64,000 bases of DNA. It comes from Sulfuritalea hydrogenivorans sk43H. GTDB lineage: Bacteria; Pseudomonadota; Gammaproteobacteria; Burkholderiales; Rhodocyclaceae. The stretch covers positions 186,001 to 250,000 of the forward strand of contig NZ_AP012547.1 in the NCBI RefSeq assembly GCF_000828635.1, given 5' to 3'. Below, in pieces: positions 54,960-63,692 of the stretch (the first letter of the stretch is position 1; each line of letters opens with the position of its first letter). Below the pieces are notes generated by a model, which saw only the letters and a list, made by a program, of their open reading frames with translations, was not told where the DNA came from and did not search any database. The position numbers were made by a program, and so were the translations under genes.

Positions 54960-55930
54960 TTCGTCTTGCGCTTTTGATTCTGCCTTTGCTTGTCGCCGCT
55001 TGCGGCACGCAGGCCCCGCGCCCGGTGGAAGGCCGTGACGAGCCGCCAGGCGCCGTGTCGCCAGCGCCGACTTTCAAGGGCGAAGGCAAGAAGCCTGCGC
55101 CAGCGATCAAGTACAGCGGCGGTTTCTACAAGGACGACGGTCCCGGCGACAAGCCGCCGGAAGACATCGACGCCATTCCCGACGCGGTGCCCAGGGCGGA
55201 ACCGCTGCACCGCTTCGCCAACAATCCGTATTCGGTGCTGGGGCGCGACTATGTGCCGCAGCGCGATCTCAGGCCTTACAAGGCGCGCGGCATCGGCAGC
55301 TGGTACGGGCGCAAGTTCCACGGGCAGAAGACCTCCAGCGGCGAACCCTACGACATGTACGGCATGACCGCGGCCCATCCGACGCTGCCGATTCCTTCCT
55401 ATGTGCGCGTCAGCAATCCGGCCAACGGCAAATCGGTGGTGGTGCGCGTCAATGATCGCGGCCCCTTCCACTCCGGACGAATAATCGATCTGTCATGGAC
55501 GGCGGCATGGAAGCTCGGCTACATCGGTCAGGGCAGCACTATCGTCGAAGTGGAGAGCGTGCTGCCGGGCCAGACCCTGGTCGCGTCCCGGCAGGCGACT
55601 TCTTCCGGCGTGGCGCCGGCGCCGACTGCCGATGACGACCCGATTGCGAAGCTGGCCGCGGCCGAGCCCGAGCCGGCCCTGCCGCAGGTGCAGGATGCCA
55701 GCGGCCATTTCCTGCAACTGGGTGCCTTCGGCAATCGCGACAACGCCGAGGCGTTGCGCTCGCGACTGGCGCGCGAACTGGGCAGTCTGGCCGAGAAGCT
55801 GGTGATCCAGTCCGCCGGCAAGCTGTTCCGCGTCCAGCTCGGGCCGTGGCCGGATGCCGCCGCCGCACAGTTGGCCGGCGGCCGCCTGCGCGAAAGCTTC
55901 GGCATGGCGCCGGTGGTGGTGCAACGCTAG
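54956..55930 (+). CDS. rlpA: RlpA-type septal ring lytic transglycosylase, lipoprotein
   Basis: A 324-residue outer-membrane lipoprotein (LLVAACGTQ; GTG start at 54956). A double-psi beta-barrel RlpA domain covers about 115-205 (GIGSWYGRKFHGQKTSSGE, VRVNDRGPF) and includes catalytic-type residues. A C-terminal SPOR domain (GHFLQLGAFGNRDNAEALRS) binds denuded peptidoglycan. Two 21-bp repeats, one exact (55052-55072), encode AVSPAPT just after the lipoprotein region, and a diverged one (55607-55627) encodes GVAPAPT in the linker before SPOR. Confidence 0.93.
   Translation: MIRLALLILPLLVAACGTQAPRPVEGRDEPPGAVSPAPTFKGEGKKPAPAIKYSGGFYKDDGPGDKPPEDIDAIPDAVPRAEPLHRFANNPYSVLGRDYVPQRDLRPYKARGIGSWYGRKFHGQKTSSGEPYDMYGMTAAHPTLPIPSYVRVSNPANGKSVVVRVNDRGPFHSGRIIDLSWTAAWKLGYIGQGSTIVEVESVLPGQTLVASRQATSSGVAPAPTADDDPIAKLAAAEPEPALPQVQDASGHFLQLGAFGNRDNAEALRSRLARELGSLAEKLVIQSAGKLFRVQLGPWPDAAAAQLAGGRLRESFGMAPVVVQR
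55052..55072 (+). repeat. 21-bp dispersed repeat, in rlpA
   Basis: Exact match to the consensus, encoding A-V-S-P-A-P-T in the linker after the lipoprotein signal. Confidence 0.9.
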
Positions 55931-55982
55931 GGCCGGGAGCGAGCCGACTATAATTGCCTCGTTTTCCTACCCCGGTTCGACG

Positions 55983-57113
55983 ATGCGATTTTTTGCCTTG
56001 ATACTGGCAGTGTTGTCAGTTGCCGCCAGTCATGCCCAGCCGATTCCCGTACCGACCCTGAGCGCACGGGCCTGGGTCCTGATGGACTACGCCACCGGCC
56101 AGGTGCTGGCTGCACAGGAGCCCGACACGCGACTGGAACCCGCCTCGCTGACCAAGGTCATGACCACCTATCTGGTGGCCGATGCGCTGGCGCAGAAAAC
56201 CCTGTCGCTGCAACAGCCGGTCACGGTTTCCGAGCGCGCCTGGCGCACCCAGGGCTCGCGCAGCTTCGTGCCGGTAAACAAGGGAGTGCTGGTGGACGAC
56301 CTGTTCAAGGGCATGGTGATCCAGTCCGGCAACGACGCCTCGGTGGCGCTGGCGGAAGCCATCGGTGGCACGGAGGATGCCTTTGCGGCGATGATGAACC
56401 GCACGGCGCAGCGCATGGGCCTCAAGGACACGCACTTTCTCAATGCCAGCGGCTACTTCGAGGGGCCGGCGCCGAACCACTATTCCACGGCGCGCGACCT
56501 GGCCCGGCTGGCTGCCGCGCTGATGCGCGACCACCCGGAAACCCACGCCCTGCACGCGACCAAGGAATACACCTACAACGGCATCCGCCAGCACAATCGC
56601 AACCGCCTGCTGTGGGCCGATCCCACGGTGGACGGACTCAAAACCGGCCATTCCAGCGCCGCCGGCTTCTGCCTGATCGCCACCGCCAAACGCGGCCCGC
56701 GGCGGCTGATTTCGGTGGTGCTCGGCACCGCCTCGGAAGATGCCCGCGCCCGCGATTCACTGAACCTGCTCAACTGGGGCTTTACCGGATTCGACGCGGT
56801 GAAGCTCTACGACAAGGGCCAGGCGATTTCGCAGCTCAAGGTATTCAAGGGCGCGCAGAATATCGTCAAGGCGGGGTTTGCCGAAGACTTCGTGGTTTCG
56901 GTGCCGCGCGGCTCGGCCGACAAGCTTTCCGTGCAACTGGTCAGCCACCAACCTTTGATAGCACCGGTCGCGGCGGGCGCCGTGATCGGCACGCTCAAGC
57001 TGGCGGTGGCCGGGCAGGCCTGGGGCGAGTATCCCGTGGTGGCGCAGGAAGCGGTTCCCGTGGCCGGCTTCCTCGGCCGGTTGTGGGACGATATTCGGCT
57101 GTTCTTCCAATGA
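55983..57113 (+). CDS. dacC: D-alanyl-D-alanine carboxypeptidase (PBP5/6 type)
   Basis: A 376-residue periplasmic enzyme that trims pentapeptides. Signal peptide at 1-18; SxxK is S55-LTK in PASLTKVMT; SGN in IQSGNDASVALAE; KTG in VDGLKTGHSSAAG. A C-terminal domain and amphipathic helix (GRLWDDIRLFFQ) fit membrane association. The symbol is by family; dacA/dacC/dacD cannot be separated here. Overlaps the next gene by four bases. Confidence 0.93.
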   Translation: MRFFALILAVLSVAASHAQPIPVPTLSARAWVLMDYATGQVLAAQEPDTRLEPASLTKVMTTYLVADALAQKTLSLQQPVTVSERAWRTQGSRSFVPVNKGVLVDDLFKGMVIQSGNDASVALAEAIGGTEDAFAAMMNRTAQRMGLKDTHFLNASGYFEGPAPNHYSTARDLARLAAALMRDHPETHALHATKEYTYNGIRQHNRNRLLWADPTVDGLKTGHSSAAGFCLIATAKRGPRRLISVVLGTASEDARARDSLNLLNWGFTGFDAVKLYDKGQAISQLKVFKGAQNIVKAGFAEDFVVSVPRGSADKLSVQLVSHQPLIAPVAAGAVIGTLKLAVAGQAWGEYPVVAQEAVPVAGFLGRLWDDIRLFFQ

Positions 57114-57976
57114 GCCGGCGCGTCTTCATTGATGGCGCATGGCTGCCGCCCGAAGCGGCGAATGTCTCCGTCATGGATCGCGGCTTTCTCTTCGGCGACG
57201 GCATCTACGAAGTGATTCCGGTCTATTCGCGGCGGCCCTTCCGCCTCGAACAGCACCTGACCCGGATGCAGCACAGCCTCGACGGCATCCGGCTGGCCAA
57301 TCCGTTCCGGCTCGACGAGTGGATGGGTTTTGTCACGCAACTGGCCGGCGAGGCCGAGTGGGACGACCAGTCGATCTACCTCCAGGTCACGCGCGGGCCG
57401 ATGGCGGTGCGCAACCACGCCTTTCCGAAGGACGCGCGGCCGACCAGCGTGATGTTCGCCGAGCCGATGAGCACGCCGCCCGCGAGCCAGCGCGAGCAGG
57501 GCATCGCCGCCGTATCCGCCGCCGACATCCGCTGGCTGCGCTGCGACCTGAAGACCACCTCGCTCCTGGCCAACTGCCTCTTGCGCCAGTTGGCGGTCGA
57601 TGCCGGCTGCGTCGAAACCGTGCTGTTCCGAGACGGCTTTCTCACCGAAGGCTCCGCCTCGTCGATCTTCGTGGTGAAGGATGGGGTGCTGCTGGCGCCG
57701 ATCAAGAACCACCTGATGCTGCCCGGCATCACCTACGACGTGGTGCTCGAACTCGCCGCGCAGCATGGCCTGCCGCATGAGGTGCGCGACATCACCGAGG
57801 CCGAGACGCGCGGCGCCGACGAACTGTGGATGTGCTCCTCGACCAAGGAAGTGCTGCCCATCGTCCGCCTCGACGGCGCGACAGTCGGCGCCGGCGGCAC
57901 GCCGGGACCGGTGTTCGCGCGGATGTACGCCTGGTACCAGGAGTTCAAGGCAAAGGTGATGCGGGCTTCGGCATGA
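57110..57976 (+). CDS. D-amino acid aminotransferase (class IV PLP)
   Basis: A 288-residue class IV aminotransferase. PLP lysine in LRCDLKTTSLLANCL, the cofactor-binding GSASSIFVVKDG, and N-terminal FLFGDGIYEVIPVYS. Its place between dacC and the lip genes is common in betaproteobacteria and suggests D-Ala or D-Glu metabolism. A diverged 21-bp repeat (57883-57903, three mismatches) encodes TVGAGGTPGP near the C-terminus. Branched-chain specificity is less likely. Confidence 0.88.
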   Translation: MSRRVFIDGAWLPPEAANVSVMDRGFLFGDGIYEVIPVYSRRPFRLEQHLTRMQHSLDGIRLANPFRLDEWMGFVTQLAGEAEWDDQSIYLQVTRGPMAVRNHAFPKDARPTSVMFAEPMSTPPASQREQGIAAVSAADIRWLRCDLKTTSLLANCLLRQLAVDAGCVETVLFRDGFLTEGSASSIFVVKDGVLLAPIKNHLMLPGITYDVVLELAAQHGLPHEVRDITEAETRGADELWMCSSTKEVLPIVRLDGATVGAGGTPGPVFARMYAWYQEFKAKVMRASA

Positions 57977-58236
57977 GCAAGGGAACCTTGATCGAATTTC
58001 CTTGCGACTTTCCGCTCAAGATAATGGGTGCGACGGACGCCGGATTCGCCCAGGCCATCGTCGAAGTGGTGCTGAAGCACGCACCGGAGTTCGATGCCGC
58101 ATCCGTCGAGATGCGCCCCTCCAGGGCCGGTAATTATCTGTCGTTGACCTGCACGGTGCGCGCTGTTTCGCAGGCGCAACTCGACGCGCTCTATCTTGAA
58201 CTTACCGCACACCCGATGGTGAAGGTAGTGCTGTGA
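57973..58236 (+). CDS. ybeD: YbeD/DUF493-family protein
   Basis: An 87-residue ferredoxin-like fold protein ([24 protein letters not shown]) encoded between the aminotransferase and lipB, as in E. coli where it precedes lipB. Function is uncertain. Overlaps both neighbours by four bases. Confidence 0.9.
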   Translation: MSKGTLIEFPCDFPLKIMGATDAGFAQAIVEVVLKHAPEFDAASVEMRPSRAGNYLSLTCTVRAVSQAQLDALYLELTAHPMVKVVL

Positions 58237-58835
58237 TCGTCAGAAGGCTGGGCCGCGTCGACTACGCGCCGACCTTCGCCGCGATGCAGGAGTTCACCGC
58301 TGCACGCGACGCCGACACTCCCGACGAACTCTGGCTCTGCGAACATCCGCCGGTATTCACGCAAGGCCTGTCGGGCAAGCCGGAGCATCTGCTCAAGGAC
58401 ATCGGCATCCCGGTGGTGCAGATCGATCGCGGCGGCCAGATCACCTATCACGGCCCCGGCCAGGTCGTCGCCTACCTGCTGCTCGACCTGCGCCGGCGCG
58501 AACTTACGGTGCGCGGCCTGGTCAATCGCATCGAGCAGGCGGTGATCGACCTGCTGGCCGGCTACGGCGTCACGGCGGCGCGCCTCGAAGGCGCCCCCGG
58601 CGTCTATGTCGGCCGCGCCAAGATCGCCGCGCTCGGCCTGCGCATCAAACACGGCTGCAGTTATCACGGCGTGTCGCTCAACGTCGACATGGACCTCTCG
58701 CCCTATGACGCGATCAACCCTTGCGGCTACGAGGGCATGGCGGTTACCCAAATCCGCGATCTTGTCGTCGGCGAGTGGGATACTGCGAAGGTCGGCGAAG
58801 CCTTCGCCGCGGAACTGGAAAAGCATCTGCAATGA
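58233..58835 (+). CDS. lipB: Octanoyltransferase
   Basis: A 200-residue enzyme that transfers octanoyl groups from ACP to lipoyl domains. The conserved [17 protein letters not shown] motif and the catalytic Lys and Cys ([18 protein letters not shown]) are present. The start is a GTG overlapping the ybeD stop. It precedes lipA. Confidence 0.96.
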   Translation: MIVRRLGRVDYAPTFAAMQEFTAARDADTPDELWLCEHPPVFTQGLSGKPEHLLKDIGIPVVQIDRGGQITYHGPGQVVAYLLLDLRRRELTVRGLVNRIEQAVIDLLAGYGVTAARLEGAPGVYVGRAKIAALGLRIKHGCSYHGVSLNVDMDLSPYDAINPCGYEGMAVTQIRDLVVGEWDTAKVGEAFAAELEKHLQ

Positions 58836-59773
58836 CGACCAAGCAAAAAGGCGAAGCCAAGACGGCGCGCATCCCGATCAAGATCGTGCCGGCGACCACC
58901 GTCCTCAAAAAGCCGGACTGGATCCGCGTCAAGGCCGGCAACAGCGCGGCACGCTTCGGCGAGATCAAGCAGATCCTGCGCGAACACCACCTGCACACGG
59001 TGTGCGAGGAAGCCACCTGTCCCAACATCGGCGAGTGCTTCGGCAAGGGCACGGCCACCTTCATGATCCTCGGCGACTTGTGCACCCGCCGCTGTCCCTT
59101 CTGCGACGTCGGCCACGGCAAGCCGCTGCCGCCGGATGCCGAAGAACCCGAGAAGCTCGCCCGCACCATCGCGGCGATGAAGCTCAAGTACGTGGTGATC
59201 ACCAGCGTCGACCGAGACGACCTGCGCGACGGCGGGGCGCAGCATTTTGCCGACTGCATCGCGAAAGTGCGCGAGCTGTCGCCGGGCACGAAAATAGAAG
59301 TGCTGGTGCCGGATTTTCGCGGGCGGCTGGAGATCGCGCTGGATATCCTCGCAGCGACGCCGCCCGACGTCTTTAACCACAACATGGAAACCGTGCCGCG
59401 CCTTTACAAGCAGGCCCGTCCCGGCGCCGACTACGAAAATTCGCTGCAGTTGCTCAAGGCCTTCAGGGCGCGCGTGCCCGGCGTGCCCACCAAATCAGGC
59501 CTGATGGTGGGCCTCGGCGAAACCGACGAGGAAATCCTCGACGTCATGCGCGACCTGCGCGCCAACGGCGTCGAGATGCTCACCATCGGCCAGTACCTCG
59601 CGCCCTCCGGCCATCACCTGCCGGTGCTGCGCTACGTGCATCCCGATGTGTTCGCCATGTACGCCCGCGAGGCCACCGCGATGGGCTTCACCCACGCCGC
59701 CTCGGCGCCGCTGGTGCGTTCCAGCTACCACGCCGACATGCAGGCGCATGGCGCCGGAGTTGCCGGCACCTGA
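58832..59773 (+). CDS. lipA: Lipoyl synthase
   Basis: A 313-residue radical SAM enzyme that inserts sulfur into octanoyl groups. The auxiliary cluster cysteines are in [13 protein letters not shown], the radical SAM cysteines in CTRRCPFC, and the terminal Ser of VRSSYHAD is present. The ATG overlaps the lipB stop. The GcvH-like protein at 21389 is a possible substrate of this pathway. Confidence 0.97.
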   Translation: MTTKQKGEAKTARIPIKIVPATTVLKKPDWIRVKAGNSAARFGEIKQILREHHLHTVCEEATCPNIGECFGKGTATFMILGDLCTRRCPFCDVGHGKPLPPDAEEPEKLARTIAAMKLKYVVITSVDRDDLRDGGAQHFADCIAKVRELSPGTKIEVLVPDFRGRLEIALDILAATPPDVFNHNMETVPRLYKQARPGADYENSLQLLKAFRARVPGVPTKSGLMVGLGETDEEILDVMRDLRANGVEMLTIGQYLAPSGHHLPVLRYVHPDVFAMYAREATAMGFTHAASAPLVRSSYHADMQAHGAGVAGT

Positions 59774-59777
59774 AAAG

Positions 59778-59817
59778 TTATGTCCCCGGCAAAGCCGGGG
59801 ACGGTATCCCTTGCGGA
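59778..59817 (+). repeat. Short hairpin repeat, copy 3
   Basis: TTATGTCCCCGGCAAAGCCG then GGGACGGTATCCCTTGCGGA. It has a CCCCGGC/GCCGGGG stem four bases after the lipA stop and may act as its terminator. Confidence 0.78.
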
Positions 59818-59841
59818 CGGCGCTGGGCGTAGTGGGGGTTT

Positions 59842-59893
59842 CGCAGAGCACCGCTCTGCGCCCGCGAAGCCGGGCGGCTATGCAGAGCCGCCC
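59842..59893 (+). other. Two hairpins in the gap between lipA and the transporter-acyltransferase gene
   Basis: CGCAGAG-CACCG-CTCTGCG (59842-59860) and GGGCGGCT-ATGCAG-AGCCGCCC (59872-59893). There is no clear T tract. They lie between convergent genes. Confidence 0.5.
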
Positions 59894-59912
59894 GTGGAGG
59901 GGACGGCGAGCG

Positions 59913-61790
59913 CTAGGCGCAGTCGCCACGCAAGGCGGCGACGTCCATCTGCAGTTTCTCCGGCAAGGCTTCCGCTGCCGGCACGACGGCGCCCATCACC
60001 AGTTCGATGCGGGAAAACATTCCTCTGCGGAACGGCCGCGTCATCGCCGCGCCGTCCTTGCGCGAGAAGAAGCTGCCCCACAATCCGCGCAGCGCCAGCG
60101 GGACCACGGGCACCGGGTTGCGCGCCAGTATTCGGGTGATGCCGGGGCGGAAGGGATTGATGTTGCCGTCGGCGGTGATCTTGCCCTCGGGGAATATGCC
60201 GACGAGATCACCGGCATCGAGCGCCCTGCCGACTTCGTCGAAGGCCTTTTCCATCATCGCCGGGTCTTCCTTGGCCGAAGCGATGGGAATGGCCTTGCTG
60301 GTGCGGAAGACGAAGTTGAGCACCGGCCAGCGGAAGATATTGTGGTCCATGACGAAGCGAATCGGACGCCGGCAGGCGGCCATGATCACCAGCGCATCGA
60401 CGAAGCTGACGTGGTTGCAGACGATCACCGCCGGACCTTCCTCGGGCATCTGGCCGAGCTCTTCCACGCGCAGGCGATACACCGTGTGAATCAGCATCCA
60501 GACGATGAAGCGCAGCAGGAACTCGGGCACCAGGCCGTAAATGAACAGCGCCACCGCCGCGTTGCAGATCGCCGCCACGGCGAACAGCATGGGGATGGTC
60601 AGTCCGGCGGCCAGCATGCCGGCAGCGCACAGCGCGCCGACCACCATGAACAGCGCGTTCATGATGTTGTTGGCGGCGATGATGCGCGCGCCGTGCTCGG
60701 GGTTGGAGCGCTGCTGCACCAGGGCGTAGAGCGGCACGATGAAGAAGCCGCCGAAGATGCCGAGCAGGCCGAGGTCGGTCAGCACGCGCCAGGTCGAGCC
60801 GTGTGCCAGCAGCGCCAGCGCGCCCAGCGGCAGCGGTGCCGGCGCCGCGGGCGAGGCCAGCGCGAGATCGAGCGCGAACAGCGTCATGCCGATCGAACCC
60901 AGCGGCACCAGGCCGAGTTCGACGCGTTTGGCCGAGAGCTTTTCGCACAGCAGCGAGCCGACGCCGATGCCGAAGGTGAAGGTCGCCAGCAGCAGGGTCA
61001 CCGCGGTTTCGCTGCCGCCCAGCACGTTCTTGGTGTAGGCGGGAAACTGGGCGAGGAACAGCGCGCCGAACAGCCAGAACCACGAGATGCCCATGATGGA
61101 CAGGAACACCGTCTGGTTCTCGCGGGCGAACTGGATGTTGCGCCAGGTCTCGGTCAGCGGATTGAGGCTGATCGACAAAGTCGGCGCCGGCGGCACGGCG
61201 GATGGAATCGAACGCGAGGCGACGTAGCCGGCGATGGCGATCGCGAGGCCCGCGCCGGTGATCCACGCCGTGCCGGCGCCGTTGCCGGCGAGCAGCCCGC
61301 CGAGCAGGGTGCCGACGAGGATCGCAATGAAGGTGCCGGCCTCGATCAGCGCGTTGCCGCCGACCAGTTCCTCGCTCTTCAGGTGCTGCGGCAGGATCGC
61401 GTACTTCACCGGGCCGAACAGCGTCGAATGCAGGCCGAGCAGGAACAGGCTGGCGAACAGCACGGCGAGGCTGTGCAGCGCGAGGCCGACGCCGGCGATG
61501 ACCACGATGCCGATCTCCAGCAGCTTCACGAACTGCGCCAGGCGCGACTTGTCGTATTTGTCGGCAAGCTGCCCGGCCGTGGCCGAGAACAGGAAGAAGG
61601 GCAGGATGAAGATGCCCGCCGCGAGATTGGCCAGCAGTTCCGGCTTGATCGTGGTCCAGCTCGCCGCCTGGAAGGTCAGCAGCACGACCATGGCGTTCTT
61701 CAGCACGTTGTCGTTGAGCGCGCCGAGGAACTGGGTAACGAACAGGGGGGCGAAGCGGCGGGCGCGCAGCAGGCCGGATTGGGTGTTCAT
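59913..61790 (-). CDS. Fused lysophospholipid transporter and acyltransferase (LplT-PlsC type)
   Basis: A 625-residue membrane protein. Residues 1-420 form a 12-helix MFS domain like LplT (FVTQFLGALNDNVLKNAM). Residues 430-620 form a PlsC-type acyltransferase with NHVSFVD (NHx4D) and FPEGKIT. In E. coli LplT and Aas are separate; here transport and reacylation appear joined. A two-mismatch copy of the 21-bp repeat (61179-61199) encodes AVPPAPT in a cytoplasmic loop. The ATG at 61790 begins the transporter. Confidence 0.87.
   Translation of the reverse strand: MNTQSGLLRARRFAPLFVTQFLGALNDNVLKNAMVVLLTFQAASWTTIKPELLANLAAGIFILPFFLFSATAGQLADKYDKSRLAQFVKLLEIGIVVIAGVGLALHSLAVLFASLFLLGLHSTLFGPVKYAILPQHLKSEELVGGNALIEAGTFIAILVGTLLGGLLAGNGAGTAWITGAGLAIAIAGYVASRSIPSAVPPAPTLSISLNPLTETWRNIQFARENQTVFLSIMGISWFWLFGALFLAQFPAYTKNVLGGSETAVTLLLATFTFGIGVGSLLCEKLSAKRVELGLVPLGSIGMTLFALDLALASPAAPAPLPLGALALLAHGSTWRVLTDLGLLGIFGGFFIVPLYALVQQRSNPEHGARIIAANNIMNALFMVVGALCAAGMLAAGLTIPMLFAVAAICNAAVALFIYGLVPEFLLRFIVWMLIHTVYRLRVEELGQMPEEGPAVIVCNHVSFVDALVIMAACRRPIRFVMDHNIFRWPVLNFVFRTSKAIPIASAKEDPAMMEKAFDEVGRALDAGDLVGIFPEGKITADGNINPFRPGITRILARNPVPVVPLALRGLWGSFFSRKDGAAMTRPFRRGMFSRIELVMGAVVPAAEALPEKLQMDVAALRGDCA
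61179..61199 (-). repeat. 21-bp dispersed repeat, in the transporter-acyltransferase gene
   Basis: Two mismatches to the consensus. It encodes A-V-P-P-A-P-T between transmembrane helices. Confidence 0.7.
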
Positions 61791-62002
61791 CGGGAGGGTT
61801 CCTGAGGGTGGTTCGTCGAGGTGTTCCAGAGCAATGTCATATTGTCGCAGGATTGACGCGTGGCGGGCGTCGCTCCGGGCCGGGTGCGCGGTGTGTTCCA
61901 TGATGTCTTCCTTGTCGGTGCTTCGGGAGGCCGGCGCATCATGGGCGCGTCTTTGCGGCGGTACAAGCAATTGCTACGATGTGTCGTCAACGGAAACTTG
62001 TA

Positions 62003-62019
62003 GTATCGTTTCAAGATAC
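62003..62019. promoter_or_regulatory. Inverted repeat upstream of the XRE-type regulator
   Basis: GTATC-GTTTCAA-GATAC, 17 bp, ends 22 bp before the regulator ATG in the divergent intergenic region. It is a candidate autoregulatory operator; binding is inferred only from position. Confidence 0.45.
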
Positions 62020-62041
62020 CGATTCCGGAATTGCGACTGTC

Positions 62042-62785
62042 ATGAGTGCCACCGTCGATCTGATTGCCCTGCTCAAGACCGAACTCAAGGCCGCTGGCGT
62101 CACCTACGCCGCGCTGGCGAAACGCCTCGGAATGGCCGAATCCAGCGTCAAGCGGATGTTCTCGAAAGGCGGCGACATGCCGCTTTCGCGCATCGACGAC
62201 ATCTGCCGCATCATCAATCTCGATTTTGCCGATCTCGCTCGGCGCGTCGCCGACACCGCGCCCCTGATGCTGGAGCTGACACTGGCGCAGGAGAAGGCGG
62301 TGGTCGCCGACCGCACCCTGCTGGTGGTGGCGATCTGCGTCATGAGCCAGGTGCCGGCCGAGGAAATCCTCGCCACCTACGAGCTGACCGAAGCCAAACT
62401 GGTGAAGGCACTGGCGCAGCTCGATCGGATCGGCATCATCGACCTGCGCCCCGGCAACCGCTATCGGCTCAAGGTGGCGAAAGGCTTTCGCTGGCTGCCG
62501 CACGGCCCGGTGATGGCGTTCTTCCGCAAGGAGGTGCTGCACGACTACTTTGCCGGGGGCTTCGACGGCGAATCGGAAATGCTGATGGTGGTGCATGGCG
62601 AGATCGGTCGCGGCCTGGCCAATTCCTTCCGCGAGCGTCTGATGCGCATCGGCCAGGATTTTTCCAATCAGCATCTGGCGGACCAGAAACTGCCGCCCGA
62701 CCAGCGCCGCCCCTACACCATTGTCATCGGCATGCGTTCATGGCAGATGGCGGCGCTGGCGGAATTGCATCGGCGCAAGCCTTGA
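62042..62785 (+). CDS. XRE-type transcriptional regulator
   Basis: A 247-residue DNA-binding protein. The N-terminal helix-turn-helix is at about 15-65 (YAALAKRLGMAESSVKRMF). The rest (ETLAQEKAVVADRT, LPHGPVMAFFRKEV) matches a conserved proteobacterial regulator family with unknown ligand. The start is the ATG at 62042. Divergent from the transporter-acyltransferase gene and overlapping the convergent ceramidase-like gene by 62 bp at its 3' end. Confidence 0.87.
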   Translation: MSATVDLIALLKTELKAAGVTYAALAKRLGMAESSVKRMFSKGGDMPLSRIDDICRIINLDFADLARRVADTAPLMLELTLAQEKAVVADRTLLVVAICVMSQVPAEEILATYELTEAKLVKALAQLDRIGIIDLRPGNRYRLKVAKGFRWLPHGPVMAFFRKEVLHDYFAGGFDGESEMLMVVHGEIGRGLANSFRERLMRIGQDFSNQHLADQKLPPDQRRPYTIVIGMRSWQMAALAELHRRKP

Positions 62786-63539
62786 GCGGAGCCTGCACCC
62801 GGTTCGCCAGGCGCCCGACGATCAGCGCCGCCGCGCCGGTGGCAAGCAGGTGCTTGAGCGTATGGCCCGTGGCGACACCCAGTGTGGCGGCGATTTCATG
62901 GTCGTTGAGTTCGGCGAACTTGGCGCCTACATAGATCGTCAGGGCAGCGCCGAAGGCCAGGCGGTCGCTGGCCGGCTGCCTGTAAATCCATTGCCAGAGC
63001 GGGATCAGAAGGATGGGCAGGCCCTGCAGCAGCAAATAGGGGCGCAGGTCGCCCCGGCCCGACAAGTCCGTGAAATACCACCAGCCGACGCTGACGATGG
63101 CGACCAGCGCGAGCCAGGCAGCGGGTTCCCGACTTTCCTCGTGCCGAACATCGCCCCGGACGCCGGCCAGCAGGCCGCCGCAGGCCACCGCGATGGGCAG
63201 GCGGTCCCAGACCAGGCCGGCATTGTCGGGTGCAAGGTGATACCAGGACGAACCGAGGCCGGTCAGAAACAGTCCGATCAGGAACAGGCTGTAACCGGCC
63301 CAGCCCGACTGGATGTCCGGATGTCGCCTTGCGGGCGCGAGTTTGATCCAGCCCCAAACGGCCACCGCGGCAAATCCCAGGTTGGAGATCACGTCAGCGA
63401 AATGGGGAATGCCGAATGCAACTTTCTGATCGGCAAAGTGGTGATAACTTTCCGGCTGGGCGATGGGGCCGTGGAGCAGTGCCGCTGCCGCCAGTAAAGC
63501 GGTGACGACGACGGGAAGATGTCGATACGGAAACCTCAT
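62724..63539 (-). CDS. Ceramidase-like (CREST-type) membrane protein
   Basis: A 271-residue integral membrane protein with about seven helices. Segments ESYHHFADQKVAFG, VISNLGFAAVAVWG, GSSWYHLAPDNAGLVWDRLP and HTLKHLL carry the Asp/Ser/His residues typical of alkaline-ceramidase-like hydrolases. Substrate is unknown; bacterial members may act on lipid amides. The start is the ATG before RFPYRHL. The 3' end overlaps the regulator gene. Confidence 0.78.
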   Translation of the reverse strand: MRFPYRHLPVVVTALLAAAALLHGPIAQPESYHHFADQKVAFGIPHFADVISNLGFAAVAVWGWIKLAPARRHPDIQSGWAGYSLFLIGLFLTGLGSSWYHLAPDNAGLVWDRLPIAVACGGLLAGVRGDVRHEESREPAAWLALVAIVSVGWWYFTDLSGRGDLRPYLLLQGLPILLIPLWQWIYRQPASDRLAFGAALTIYVGAKFAELNDHEIAATLGVATGHTLKHLLATGAAALIVGRLANRVQAPLKACADAIPPAPPSAMNACR

Positions 63540-63666
63540 GGCGTTCTCCTGAGTAATGACGACCCCAGAATGCGTTCTGTCCGCGGCAAGGTAAACCAAA
63601 GCCGGCAAAGGCGCATCGCTTGCCACGCAAGGTATCGGTTGCCGATACTGGCGTCGGCGTCCGGGA

Positions 63667-63687
63667 AGTCGGCGCTGGCGATACGGC
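63667..63687 (-). repeat. 21-bp dispersed repeat, intergenic after the caspase-like gene
   Basis: One mismatch to the consensus. It lies just after the stop of the gene at 63693. Confidence 0.88.
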
Positions 63688-63692
63688 GAGTG

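Noticed and set aside
59401-59450. A 21-bp repeat copy in lipA (around GGCGCCGACTAC)
   Set aside because: The match is short and the encoded residues are likely conserved in LipA, so it is probably native sequence.
59646-61805. Very long open frame opposite the transporter-acyltransferase gene
   Set aside because: Long antisense frames are expected at this GC content. Its translation is low-complexity (Arg/Gln/His/Gly-rich) with no family resemblance. Similar frames opposite 3051-5156, 8627-10309, 26176-27576 and 49249-51303 were rejected for the same reason.
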